From Actinomycetes bacterium (GTDB lineage Bacteria; Actinomycetota; Acidimicrobiia; Acidimicrobiales; Palsa-688): a stretch of 26,655 nt of DNA. A model generated the notes under the pieces. That model made no database searches. It was not told where the DNA came from and saw only the letters and a program-made list of their open reading frames with translations. This document shows, piece after piece, positions 1-8,215 of this stretch (the stretch's first letter is position 1; every line of letters starts with the position of its first letter). Position numbers and translations under genes: made by a program. The stretch lies in assembly GCA_021816565.1 (NCBI GenBank), contig JAKAXN010000013.1:1-26655 (forward strand), read 5' to 3'.

Positions 1-2
1 CT

Positions 3-236
3 GTATTCAGCATCATCGGCACCCTGCAGCTGTTCAGCGAGCCGCAGGTCCTGAGGTCGGTGACCACCAACATCTCGAGCACCTTCACCCCGAACCTGGA
101 CGCCTACACCCAGGCCTTCACCGCCAACAACCCCAATGAGGCGGCGGCCATCGCCGTGCTGCTGGCGGTGGGCACCTTCATACTCTCGTTCGGCTTCCTG
201 CGCCTGACCTCGCGGCGCGGCGGGCTGGGGAGCTAG
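3..236 (+). CDS. Sugar ABC transporter permease, MalF-type, C-terminal part (5' end outside window)
   Basis: Only the last 77 residues are present. They begin inside a transporter loop and run to TAG at 234-236. The fragment starts with VFSIIGTLQLFSEPQVL, a stretch typical of MalF/UgpA-type permeases just after the EAA loop. It ends with a hydrophobic helix (AAAIAVLLAVGTFILSFGFL) and a short basic tail. The protein would sit in the cytoplasmic membrane and pair with the permease that starts two bases after this stop to form the channel of a carbohydrate importer. The solute-binding protein and ATPase are not in the window. The substrate is inferred from the downstream beta-galactosidase, galT and galK to be a beta-galactoside; the fragment alone cannot show this. 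Confidence 0.85.
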   Translation, partial: VFSIIGTLQLFSEPQVLRSVTTNISSTFTPNLDAYTQAFTANNPNEAAAIAVLLAVGTFILSFGFLRLTSRRGGLGS

Positions 237-238
237 CC

Positions 239-1156
239 GTGCTCGCCGAATCCGCCGCCCTGCCGTCCAGCCAGCGCCCATCCACCACCCGGACTCGGAC
301 CCGGCGCCGGTCCGAGACCACCTTCAACAGGAGCAGCCTGCTGGCCACCGCCTTCCTGTTCGTGATCGGGGTGTACTTCCTGCTGCCCGCCTGGTGGCTG
401 ATCGTGTCCTCCACCAAAGGCCCCAGCGCCCTCTACGCCAGCGAGGGACTGTGGTTCAGCCACTTCGAGTTGTGGAGCAACCTGACCGGCCTCTTCTCCT
501 ACAACGGTGACATCTACCTGCGCTGGCTGATCAACACGGTGCTGTACGCCGGGATCGGCGCCGTTGTCGCCACCGTGCTGTCCTCGGCGGCCGGCTTCGC
601 CGTGGCCAAGTACCGGTTCCGGGGCCGGGAGCTGATCTTCTCTGTAATCCTGGGTGGCGTGCTGGTACCGGGCACGGCCCTGGCACTGCCGCTGTACCTG
701 CTCATGAGCAAGGTCCATCTGACCAACACCTACTGGTCGGTGTTCCTGCCTTCGATAGTGAGCCCGTTCGGGGTGTACCTGGCCCGCATCTACGCGGCCG
801 CCTCGGTCCCCGACGAGTTGCTGGAAGCGGCCCGCATCGACGGAGCCGGGGAGGTCCGTACCTTCGTCAGCATCGCGGCCCGCATCATGTCCCCGGCCAT
901 GGTCACCATCTTCCTCTTCCAGTTCGTGGCCATCTGGAACAACTTCTTCCTGCCGCTGGTGATGCTGTCGAACCAGCGCCTGTACCCGGTCACCCTGGGC
1001 CTGTATTCCTGGAACGACCAGTACGGACAGGCACCGCAGCTCGTGAGCTACGTCATCATCGGATCCCTCGTCTCGGTCATCCCGCTGGTGATCGCCTTCC
1101 TGTCGCTGCAGCGGTTCTGGCGATCCGGGCTCACTGCGGGGAGCGTGAAGCTTTGA
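239..1156 (+). CDS. Sugar ABC transporter permease, MalG-type
   Basis: This 305-residue protein is the second membrane subunit of the carbohydrate importer. About 30 hydrophilic, Arg/Thr-rich residues precede a first membrane helix at roughly 33-55. Further helices follow near 100-122, 133-156, 165-185, 218-238 and 270-290. The EAA loop that contacts the ATPase is visible as EAARIDGAGE at about residues 196-205, the usual place for this family. The start is GTG at 239, two bases after the preceding stop. The end (TGA 1154-1156) overlaps the TTG start of the beta-galactosidase by four bases, so permeases and hydrolase should be co-translated. The family is certain; the substrate (beta-galactoside) is inferred from context. 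Confidence 0.9.
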   Translation: MLAESAALPSSQRPSTTRTRTRRRSETTFNRSSLLATAFLFVIGVYFLLPAWWLIVSSTKGPSALYASEGLWFSHFELWSNLTGLFSYNGDIYLRWLINTVLYAGIGAVVATVLSSAAGFAVAKYRFRGRELIFSVILGGVLVPGTALALPLYLLMSKVHLTNTYWSVFLPSIVSPFGVYLARIYAAASVPDELLEAARIDGAGEVRTFVSIAARIMSPAMVTIFLFQFVAIWNNFFLPLVMLSNQRLYPVTLGLYSWNDQYGQAPQLVSYVIIGSLVSVIPLVIAFLSLQRFWRSGLTAGSVKL

Positions 1157-3183
1157 GCCGTGGCGGGATCCGCTACGGCGGCGACTACAACCCCGAGCAG
1201 TGGCCGGAGGAGGTCTGGGCCGAGGACGTGGCACTGATGTCGGAGGCCGGCGTCGACCTGGTGACCGTCGGAGTGTTCTCGTGGGGGGAGCTGCAGGCCA
1301 GCCCCGGCGCCGAACTCGACGCCGGGTGGCTGGACCGGGTGCTCGACCTCCTGGGCGGAGCCGGGATCGGGGTGGACCTGGCCACCGCCACCGCCTCACC
1401 GCCGCCCTGGCTGGCCATTGCCCATCCGGAGATACTCCCGGTCACCGCCGCCGGCGTGCGGCTGTCCCCCGGTGGCCGCCAGCACTACTGCCCGAGCTCC
1501 CCGGCGTACCGGGAGGCCGCGGTGGACCTGGCTACCCGCCTGGCCGAGCGGTACCGGGGCCACCCGGCCCTCGAGCTGTGGCACATCGGCAACGAGTACG
1601 GCTGCCACGTACCGGCCTGCTACTGCGACAGGTCGGCTTCGGAATTCCGGCGCTGGCTGCAGCAGCGCTACCACGATGTCCACGGCCTCAATCGGGCGTG
1701 GGGCACCGCCTTCTGGAGCCAGAGGTACCGCAGCTTCGACGAGGTAATGCCGCCCCGGGTTGCCCCCACCTTCCCGAATCCGGCCCAGCAACTCGACTAC
1801 GCCCGCTTCAGCAATGAGGAGTTGCTGGCCTGCTACCGCGCCGAGAAGGCGGTCCTGAGGGATCTGACGCCCGAAGTGCCGGTGACCACCAATCTGATGG
1901 GCCTGTTCCGTCCGACCGACGGGTGGGCGTGGGCCGCGGAGATGGACCTGGTGTCGGTGGACCGCTACCCCGACCCGGCCGACGCCGACGCCCACATCGG
2001 CGCTGCTCTGGTGGCCGACCTAACCCGCTCCCTGGGGGGACGGCGCCCCTGGTATCTGATGGAGCAGGCTCCGGGTGCGGTCAACTGGCGGGCGGTCAAC
2101 GTGGCGAAGTCGCAGGGCCAGTACCGGACCTGGAGCCTCCAGGCGGTGGCCCGCGGCGCTGACGCGGTTCTCCAGTTCCAGTGGCGGGCCTCGGCCGCCG
2201 GCGCGGAGAAGTTCCACAGCGGGATGGTCCCCCATGCCGGGACCGACACCCGCCAGTGGCGCGATGTCGTGGCCCTTGGGGCGGACCTCCGACGGCTCGA
2301 AGCGGTGGCGGGCCAGCCCGTCCCCGCTGACGTGGCCATCCTGCTGGACTGGGAGAGCTGGTGGGGTCTCGAACTCGATTCGCACCCCTCCAGCGACCTG
2401 CGCCAGGTGGACGTCCTGCTCGAGATGTACCGGCCGCTGCACGCAGCCGGGGTGGTGGTCGACGTGGCCCATCCCAGCGCCGACCTGCCCGGCTACCGGA
2501 TGGTCGTGGTCCCTGCCCTGTACTCGGTCAGCGACGGCGCCGCGGCCAATCTCGACGCCTACGTCAGAGCCGGCGGGGTGGCCGTGGTCACCTACTTCTC
2601 GGCCATCGTCGATACCGAGGACCGGATCCGGCTGGGCGGCTACCCGGCGCCGTGGCGGGACATGCTGGGCCTGGCCGTCGAAGAATTCGCCCCCATGCCG
2701 GTGGGTGCAACCGACCGGCTGGAAGGACCCCTGGCCCATGCCGGATCGGTGGCCCGGCGGTGGCAGGAGCGGCTGCAGCTACGCCGCGCGAGGGTGCTGG
2801 CGAGCGTCGCCAGCGGCCCGTTGCGGGGTGGAGCGGCGGTCACGGTCAACGACCACGGCAGGGGAACGGCCTACTACCTGGCGACCAGCCCGGACCCGGA
2901 GACCACCGCCGCGGTCCTGGCTCACGCCGCCGCCTGGGCCCGGGTCAGCCCGGCGGCCCCGGTACCGCCCGGAGTGGAGGCGGTCCGCCGGGGCGACCAC
3001 CTCTTCCTGATCAACCACACCGACGGTGAGAGGCGGGTCGACATCGGCAGCCGCGAGCGTAAGGATCTGCTCACCGGCTCGCTACGCTCGGGGACCGTGA
3101 AACTAGGCCCCGGAGAGGCCCTGGTGCTGGCACCCGCCGGCGGGGCGGTGGCGGCGGGAGGGGTGGTGCCCGGTGCTGGCTAG
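1153..3183 (+). CDS. Beta-galactosidase, glycoside hydrolase family 42
   Basis: A cytoplasmic enzyme that hydrolyses terminal beta-galactosides, releasing galactose for the downstream galK/galT. The 676-residue length fits GH42. The N-terminus has the family signature YGGDYNPEQWPEE. The general acid/base is E148 in HIGNEYG and the nucleophile is E304 in WYLMEQAPG. C113, C151, C156 and C158 match the metal-binding cysteine cluster known from the Thermus enzyme. A TIM barrel (about 1-375) is followed by the trimerisation domain (about 380-590) and a short C-terminal beta domain. The TTG start overlaps the permease stop. It is preferred because the next ATG, at residue 29, would delete the conserved N-terminal strand. 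The 3' end overlaps the regulator gene by 11 bases. Confidence 0.95.
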   Translation: MSRGGIRYGGDYNPEQWPEEVWAEDVALMSEAGVDLVTVGVFSWGELQASPGAELDAGWLDRVLDLLGGAGIGVDLATATASPPPWLAIAHPEILPVTAAGVRLSPGGRQHYCPSSPAYREAAVDLATRLAERYRGHPALELWHIGNEYGCHVPACYCDRSASEFRRWLQQRYHDVHGLNRAWGTAFWSQRYRSFDEVMPPRVAPTFPNPAQQLDYARFSNEELLACYRAEKAVLRDLTPEVPVTTNLMGLFRPTDGWAWAAEMDLVSVDRYPDPADADAHIGAALVADLTRSLGGRRPWYLMEQAPGAVNWRAVNVAKSQGQYRTWSLQAVARGADAVLQFQWRASAAGAEKFHSGMVPHAGTDTRQWRDVVALGADLRRLEAVAGQPVPADVAILLDWESWWGLELDSHPSSDLRQVDVLLEMYRPLHAAGVVVDVAHPSADLPGYRMVVVPALYSVSDGAAANLDAYVRAGGVAVVTYFSAIVDTEDRIRLGGYPAPWRDMLGLAVEEFAPMPVGATDRLEGPLAHAGSVARRWQERLQLRRARVLASVASGPLRGGAAVTVNDHGRGTAYYLATSPDPETTAAVLAHAAAWARVSPAAPVPPGVEAVRRGDHLFLINHTDGERRVDIGSRERKDLLTGSLRSGTVKLGPGEALVLAPAGGAVAAGGVVPGAG

Positions 3184-3964
3184 TCAGCGGCAACGGCGGA
3201 TTGCCGAGCAATTGGAGCAGTCCGGGGCGGTGCGGGTGGCCGACCTGGCCGCTGCGCTCGGGGTGTCGGAGATGACCGTCCGGCGCGACCTGGAGCGCAT
3301 GCAGGAAGCCGGCGTGCTCACCAAGGTGCACGGCGGGGCGGTGCCGGCGGGGCGCAGTGCCGAGGAACCGGGTTTCGACGCCAAGCTGGAAAGGGCCACA
3401 TCGGAGAAGGCGGCCATCGCCCGGGCCGCTCTGGCCGTGGTCCAACCGGGGAGCTCGGTAGCCCTGTCGGCCGGTACCACCACCTGGTCGCTGGCCCGGC
3501 TGCTGGCGTCGGTGCCCGGCATCACCGTCCTCACCAACTCCCTCAGCGCCGCCGCCGAGCTGTACCGCCAGGACCCGGCCACGCCGGTCGTCCTGTCGGG
3601 AGGGGTGCGAACCCCCTCGGACGCCCTGGTCGGGCCGGTCGCCGATGCGTCCATCCGGTCCCTCTATGTGGATCTGCTGTTCCTCGGCGTGCACGGCATG
3701 GACCCCGAGGCCGGTTTCACCACTCCCAATCTGGCCGAAGCGGAGACCAACCGGACGCTGGTGGCGAACGCCAGACGGGTCGTGGTGGTGGCCGACTCCA
3801 GCAAATGGAGGACGGTGGGCCTGTCGCGCATCGCCTCCCTCGAGGCCGCCGACATGGTCATAACCGATGACGGCCTGCCACCAGAGGGGCGGCGGATCCT
3901 GAGCGAGGCCTGCGAGCTGGTAGTGGCCCAGCGGGGCAGCGAAGACGCCCGGCAGGCGGTATGA
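3173..3964 (+). CDS. DeoR/GlpR-family transcriptional regulator
   Basis: A 263-residue repressor-type protein. The N-terminal DeoR winged helix (about residues 6-58) shows RVADLAAALGVSEMTVRRDL followed by KVHGGAV, a near-textbook match to the family. The rest (about 75-235) is the sugar-phosphate-sensing domain, with SAGTTTWSLA and TVLTNS near the effector pocket and FLGVHGMD further on. These proteins usually bind a phosphorylated sugar and lose DNA affinity. Here the likely effector is galactose-1-phosphate or a related product of the same operon (inference). GTG at 3173 lies inside the end of the beta-galactosidase gene. The stop shares an ATGA with the next small ORF. The operator is probably upstream of the window, ahead of the transporter genes. 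Confidence 0.92.
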   Translation: MLASQRQRRIAEQLEQSGAVRVADLAAALGVSEMTVRRDLERMQEAGVLTKVHGGAVPAGRSAEEPGFDAKLERATSEKAAIARAALAVVQPGSSVALSAGTTTWSLARLLASVPGITVLTNSLSAAAELYRQDPATPVVLSGGVRTPSDALVGPVADASIRSLYVDLLFLGVHGMDPEAGFTTPNLAEAETNRTLVANARRVVVVADSSKWRTVGLSRIASLEAADMVITDDGLPPEGRRILSEACELVVAQRGSEDARQAV

Positions 3965-4116
3965 GCAGCCCGGGAATCGACGGCGGCAGCCAGGACACCT
4001 CGACGGTGCGAAAGGAGCTGGCGGGACCACCGGCCCGGGCGCTGGTGCGCCTGACCGAGACGCGCCCCGACGGGCGCCGGCTAACCCGCTACCGACGCGA
4101 TCCGGACCAGGCATGA
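3961..4116 (+). CDS. 51-residue small ORF coupled to galT; may be a detached GalT N-terminal segment
   Basis: A 51-codon frame fits exactly between the regulator and galT, with ATGA overlaps at both ends (3961-3964 and 4113-4116). Its second half reads LVRLTETRPDGRRLTRYRRD. This resembles the N-terminal strand of actinobacterial GalT proteins, where a DGRELIYFDD-like segment precedes the RYDPLLGEWV-like motif. The downstream galT begins directly at RRFDPTSGEWV and lacks that segment. The frame may therefore be a separate translated peptide, the result of a frameshift splitting galT, or an extension joined by recoding. Its fit to both neighbours argues for real translation. Function is otherwise unknown. 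Confidence 0.5.
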   Translation: MSSPGIDGGSQDTSTVRKELAGPPARALVRLTETRPDGRRLTRYRRDPDQA

Positions 4117-5096
4117 CCGAACGTCGCTTCGACCCGACCAGCGGGGAGTGGGTGACCTTCGCGACCCACCGTCAGAACCGCACGTACAAGCCCGAGGACT
4201 TCTGCCCGCTGTGCCCCACCCGTCCCGGCGGGGAACCGACCGAGATCCCCTACCCCGAGTTCGAGGTGGTCACCTTCGACAACCTGTTCCCGTCCTTCTC
4301 TCCCCACCCACCGGCCCCGGAGGTGGACTCCACCGGGCTCTATCGGACCGCCCCGGCCGTCGGCCGGTGCGAAGTGGTGGTCTACTCCGACGACCATGCC
4401 GTCACGTTCTCCGACCTCGACGCCGAGCGGGTCCGCATGCTGGTCGACGTGTGGGCCGACCGGACAGCCATCCTGGGTGCCGACCGGGAGATCTCCTATG
4501 TGATGCCTTTCGAGAACAAGGGGGAGACGGTGGGCACCACGCTTTCGCACCCGCACGGCCAGATCTACGGCTACCCCGAGGTGCCGCCCCGGCCCCGGCA
4601 GGAGCTGGAGGCGGCCCGGGCCTACCACGCCCGGAAGGGCCGCTGCGTGTATTGCGACGTGGTCCGGGAGGAGCTCGGCGATGGCCGGCGGGTGGTCGCA
4701 GAGGAGGGCGGATGGGTGGCGTGGGTGCCCTTCTCGGCTCGCTTCCCCTATGAGGTGCGGGTGGCCCCGACCGTCCACCGACCGGCCCTGACCGACCTCG
4801 ACGACACCGAGCGGGACGGTCTGGCGTCGATGCTGTCCCTGGTGGCCCGGATCTACGACCGGCTCTGGCGCTTCTCGCTTCCCTACGTCATGGCGTTCCA
4901 CCAGCGGCCCACCGACGGCGACGAGCGGTGGGAGGCGCTCAGCCACCTGCACGTGGAGTTCTGCCCGCCGAACCGGGCCCCGGACCGGCTCAAGTACCTG
5001 GCCGGATCGGAGCTGGCCGGTGGGGCCTTCGTCACCGACGTGGCCCCCGAGGCGGCTGCCGCCGAGTTGCGCTCGGCCCGGATGGCGCTGCTGTGA
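4113..5096 (+). CDS. galT: Galactose-1-phosphate uridylyltransferase
   Basis: Second step of the Leloir pathway: UMP is exchanged between UDP-glucose and galactose-1-phosphate in the cytoplasm. The 327-residue protein has the active-site motif HPHGQ at residues 146-150, with H148 as the uridylylated nucleophile. C31 and C34 (CPLC) are the expected metal ligands near the N-terminus. FDPTSGEWV and FENKGETVGTTL are further family landmarks. A second CxxC (CVYC) occurs in the middle. The protein is slightly short at its N-terminus compared with typical actinobacterial forms, and the missing strand seems to be encoded by the small ORF just upstream. The start shares ATGA with that ORF and the end shares GTGA with galK. 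No galE is seen in the window. Confidence 0.95.
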   Translation: MTERRFDPTSGEWVTFATHRQNRTYKPEDFCPLCPTRPGGEPTEIPYPEFEVVTFDNLFPSFSPHPPAPEVDSTGLYRTAPAVGRCEVVVYSDDHAVTFSDLDAERVRMLVDVWADRTAILGADREISYVMPFENKGETVGTTLSHPHGQIYGYPEVPPRPRQELEAARAYHARKGRCVYCDVVREELGDGRRVVAEEGGWVAWVPFSARFPYEVRVAPTVHRPALTDLDDTERDGLASMLSLVARIYDRLWRFSLPYVMAFHQRPTDGDERWEALSHLHVEFCPPNRAPDRLKYLAGSELAGGAFVTDVAPEAAAAELRSARMALL

Positions 5097-6253
5097 GAGG
5101 CCGCCGCGACGGGCCCGGTCCGGCGCCTGCCGCCCTGGCCGACGGGCTGCTCCGCCTGACGGGCACGCCGGCGGCCGGGGTGTGGGCCGGCCCCGGGCGG
5201 GTCAACCTCATCGGTGAGCACACCGACTACAACCGTGGTCTGGCCCTTCCGTTCGCCCTCGACCGGCGCACCAGCGTGGCGGTCGGCCTCCGGGCCGACC
5301 GGCGGTGGCGATGCTGGTCCCGCCAGCAGACACCCGGCGAGGGTCCGGACCGCCCGGTGGAGGCCGACCTCGATTTTCTGGGACCGGACCGGCCGACGGG
5401 CTGGGCCCGCTACGTACTCGGGGTGGCCTGGGCATTCGCCCGGGCCGGGGTGCAGGTCCCCGGTGCCGACATACTGGTCGACTCCACGGTGCCGCCCGGC
5501 AGCGGACTGTCGTCGAGCGCCGCTCTCACCGCGGCGGTGGCGGTGGCGGTGGACGACCTGACCGGAGCCGGCCTGGGCCGGGCTGGCCTGGTCGCGATCT
5601 GCCACGACGCCGAGGCCCGCTTCGTCGGCGCGCCGACCGGCACCCTGGACCAGCGGGCGGTGCTGCTCGCCGAAGCCGGCCACGCCCTGCTCATCGACTT
5701 CGCCACCGATGAGATCACGCCGGTGGCGCTGGAGCGGAGCGGACCGCTGGTGATCGTCGACACCGGCGTGCGCCACGACCACGCCACCGGCGGCTACGGG
5801 GACCGGCGGCGCGAGTGCCAGGCGGCCGCCGCGGCACTCGGGCTGGTCGACCTGCGGGAGGCGGATCCGGAGATGATCCGCTCCTGCCCCGACAAGACGC
5901 TGGCCGCCCGGGCCCGTCACGTGGTGAGCGAGAACCGCCGGGTGGAGGAGACCGTGGACCGGCTGCGGACCGGCGCCGGCATCGGAGATCTGCTCTACGC
6001 CTCCCACTGCTCGCTGCGCGACGACTTCGAGGTGTCGTGCCCCGAGCTCGACGCGGTGGTGGAAGCGGTGCTCGCAGCCGGGGCGCCGGGGGCCCGGATG
6101 ACCGGGGGCGGCTTCGGCGGCTCGGCCCTGGTGGTGGGTCTGCCGGAAGGCGCGGTCCGGGCCGCCGCCTCGGCCGCCCTGGCTCCCCTCGGCCGGATCC
6201 CGGCCGCAGTGTTCGAGGCGGTGGCGTCGGGGCCGGCGGGGCGGCTGGTCTAA
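5093..6253 (+). CDS. galK: Galactokinase
   Basis: Phosphorylates galactose with ATP to galactose-1-phosphate, feeding galT. The protein is 386 residues when started at GTG 5093, whose GTGA overlaps the galT stop; the frame is open further upstream but that lies inside galT. All three GHMP-kinase motifs are present: GRVNLIGEHTDYN at 35-47 (galactokinase signature), PPGSGLSSSAA at 134-144 (phosphate-binding loop) and TGGGFGGSA at 337-345. The catalytic base is D186 in TLDQ. It is the last gene of the galactoside operon and is followed by a strong hairpin. Confidence 0.95.
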   Translation: MRGRRDGPGPAPAALADGLLRLTGTPAAGVWAGPGRVNLIGEHTDYNRGLALPFALDRRTSVAVGLRADRRWRCWSRQQTPGEGPDRPVEADLDFLGPDRPTGWARYVLGVAWAFARAGVQVPGADILVDSTVPPGSGLSSSAALTAAVAVAVDDLTGAGLGRAGLVAICHDAEARFVGAPTGTLDQRAVLLAEAGHALLIDFATDEITPVALERSGPLVIVDTGVRHDHATGGYGDRRRECQAAAAALGLVDLREADPEMIRSCPDKTLAARARHVVSENRRVEETVDRLRTGAGIGDLLYASHCSLRDDFEVSCPELDAVVEAVLAAGAPGARMTGGGFGGSALVVGLPEGAVRAAASAALAPLGRIPAAVFEAVASGPAGRLV

Positions 6254-6278
6254 CCGGCCCCGCACCTCCCAAGCCGGA

Positions 6279-6311
6279 AAGGGGCGCCCACCGGCGGCGG
6301 GGGCGCCCCTT
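6279..6311. terminator. Bidirectional hairpin terminator between galK and the convergent phosphoesterase gene
   Basis: AAGGGGCGCCC (6279-6289) pairs perfectly with GGGCGCCCCTT (6301-6311) around an 11-base loop. It lies 25 bases after the galK stop and 24 bases before the end of the minus-strand gene, so it can serve both. The A/T ends of the stem give only a very short U tract on either strand, as is usual in GC-rich actinobacteria. Confidence 0.75.
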
Positions 6312-6335
6312 CTCCCGTTGATGGGTCCGGAACGG

Positions 6336-8060
6336 TCAGGCCCGGTCGCCGGCGAACGGCTCACCGGTGGCCGGGTCGAGGAACAGCCTGGGGGCGGCGG
6401 GACGGCTGAAGTCGAACATGGTGTCGAGGCTGCCTGCCATGGCGTCACCGTTGCCGTCGCCGATGCGCTGCCCTCCCAGCCAGTTGTCCTCGACGAAACG
6501 CACCACCGACGTCTGGTCGGTGAAGGAGTTGTCGACGAAGTTGCGCTTGGCCCAGGGCGAGATCACCATCATGGGCAGTCGGGGGCCGACCCCGCAGCGG
6601 CCCTGCTCGGGGGTGCCGGCGTCGGTCATCGGGACAGCTGCCGGATCGGTCCCGCACTGGTTGGTGCCCGACAGGGTGTCGAGCGAGCTCTGCGACTGGG
6701 TCAGCACCGGGCCCATCTGGTGGTCGTACCAGCCGTCGCTGTCGTCGTAGTTGATCACCACCGCGGTGCTTCCCCAGCTGGGCAGCTTCTCGAGCCGGTT
6801 GATGGTGTCGACCAGGAAGTGCTGCTCGTCGGTCGGGTCCGAGTAACCGGCGTGGCCGTCCTGGTAGGCCGGGGCCTTCAGGTAGGACACCGCAGGCAGG
6901 TTTCCGGAGTCGGCAGCCGCCCAGAAGTCCCTGAGGGCGTACTGGTGGTTGGCCTGGTCCTGGCGCCCGATCATGGCCACAGAGGTGGGCGGCAGATGCC
7001 GGGGGTTGGCCGTCGATGCGAAGTACTGGAACGGCTCGTGGTGGGGGATGTAGTCGGTGACGGTCGCGCCACCCACGTTCCGGTGGGTGGCGGTGCAGAC
7101 GTCGGCCAGGTTGTCGGTCGTGGGCCGACCCGGCACGTAGCCGGGCGAGGAGAAGCCGCCCTGGAACCAGCCCCATGTCACCCCGGACCGGTCGAGCAGG
7201 TCGCCGATGTTGGCTCCGCCCATGGCAATGTCCGCCGAAGCGGTGTAGGCGCCCCCGTTGGTCGCGTTGTCGGAGCAGGCGTCGTACAGCGGGTCGGCGT
7301 CGTTGTAGTCGGTGCCGGCCCCGGCCGGGGCGACGCTTCCGGGGGTGGGGGGTGGCGGAGTGGCGGCCGAGCAGGAAGGGGCGTTGATCACGGCCCGGGC
7401 CGGGCCGCAGATGGCCCCATAGGTGTTGCCGACCGCGACATTCAGGGCACCGGGGGTGGACGGGCCCATGGTGGTGCCGTAGGAGTTGTCGCTCATGGCG
7501 AAGTGCTGGGCGTAGTTCCACAACCCGGTGACGGTGTTGCCGTCGAAGTAGTCCATGACCGCGTAGTCCGGAGACGATCCCGCCACCGGAGCCTTGTTGC
7601 CGACCGCGGCCAGGCAGGCGGACAGGCCGACGCGGTGACCGGTGCTCTGGACGAAGTGGTCCATGAGCCCGTGGTCGAAGGCGTTCTGCTCGGCCACGTA
7701 GCCGTGGTCCTGGTCGCAGGTGAGCGCCTGGGCGGGGGTCAGCCGCTGCGGGTTGGACATGTTGGGGTTGGCTCGCAGCAGCGCGGCGCTGAGCCCGTTG
7801 ACCGTCGGGGTGCCCGGTGCGGCGTGGAAGGGGTTCTCGCCCGCCAGGTTGGCGGCCCTCGGGTAGGTGCCGAAGTAGTGGTCGAACGAGACGTTCTCCT
7901 GGAAGATGACCACGAGGTGCTTGATGGGCGTGGCGGTCGCCGGGCCGTAGCCGTGTTGGCCGCCGGGGTCAGCCGAGGCGACCGCGATGGTGGGGATCGA
8001 GGAGAGGCCCGCCACGGCCAGAGCCGCCCCTCCCGTCATGAGCGTATACCGCCTGCGCAA
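6336..8060 (-). CDS. Secreted phosphoesterase (phospholipase C / acid phosphatase superfamily)
   Basis: A 574-residue exported hydrolase of the phosphoesterase family that includes bacterial phospholipases C and acid phosphatases. The N-terminus (RRRYTLM, then a hydrophobic Ala-rich stretch ending near VASA at 30) looks like a signal peptide, probably Tat-type. The mature part opens with IKHLVVIFQENVSFDHYFGT (47-66), the conserved metal-site motif. Later landmarks are SYLKAPAYQDGH, VINYDDSDGWYDH and GPRLPMMVISPWAK, all family signatures. The TTG start is chosen because GGAGG (minus strand, 8066-8070) lies five bases before it; the next ATG would remove the twin arginines. The substrate (phospholipid or phosphomonoester) cannot be decided from sequence. 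The gene stands alone, divergent from the DoxX-like gene. Confidence 0.88.
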   Translation of the reverse strand: MRRRYTLMTGGAALAVAGLSSIPTIAVASADPGGQHGYGPATATPIKHLVVIFQENVSFDHYFGTYPRAANLAGENPFHAAPGTPTVNGLSAALLRANPNMSNPQRLTPAQALTCDQDHGYVAEQNAFDHGLMDHFVQSTGHRVGLSACLAAVGNKAPVAGSSPDYAVMDYFDGNTVTGLWNYAQHFAMSDNSYGTTMGPSTPGALNVAVGNTYGAICGPARAVINAPSCSAATPPPPTPGSVAPAGAGTDYNDADPLYDACSDNATNGGAYTASADIAMGGANIGDLLDRSGVTWGWFQGGFSSPGYVPGRPTTDNLADVCTATHRNVGGATVTDYIPHHEPFQYFASTANPRHLPPTSVAMIGRQDQANHQYALRDFWAAADSGNLPAVSYLKAPAYQDGHAGYSDPTDEQHFLVDTINRLEKLPSWGSTAVVINYDDSDGWYDHQMGPVLTQSQSSLDTLSGTNQCGTDPAAVPMTDAGTPEQGRCGVGPRLPMMVISPWAKRNFVDNSFTDQTSVVRFVEDNWLGGQRIGDGNGDAMAGSLDTMFDFSRPAAPRLFLDPATGEPFAGDRA

Positions 8061-8135
8061 TGTTTCCTCCGAGTCAGCAGATTTGGGGACGGCCCGACCC
8101 TCGCGGACCCAGACGAAAAGCAGGCGAATGACCGG

Positions 8136-8164
8136 TTACACCGGGAAGAAGATCCGCTTATGTT
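8136..8164 (+). promoter_or_regulatory. Possible sigma-70-type promoter for the DoxX-like gene
   Basis: In the 155-base divergent gap (8061-8215), TTACAC (8136-8141) and TATGTT (8159-8164) are spaced 17 bases apart and point toward the gene starting at 8216. The match to consensus is partial (4 of 6 in each box), but this is the most AT-rich piece of the gap. I found no convincing promoter for the opposite gene. Confidence 0.3.
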
Positions 8165-8215
8165 TCGGCGGCGGGGGTGGAGTCACACCGGCCCGAGCGG
8201 GGTAGGCGCGAGGGC

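Noticed and set aside
4928..5092. Upstream extension of galK inside galT
   Set aside because: It would overlap galT by over 160 bases and adds Pro/Gly/Arg-rich sequence. GTG 5093 in the GTGA overlap gives a normal galactokinase N-terminus.
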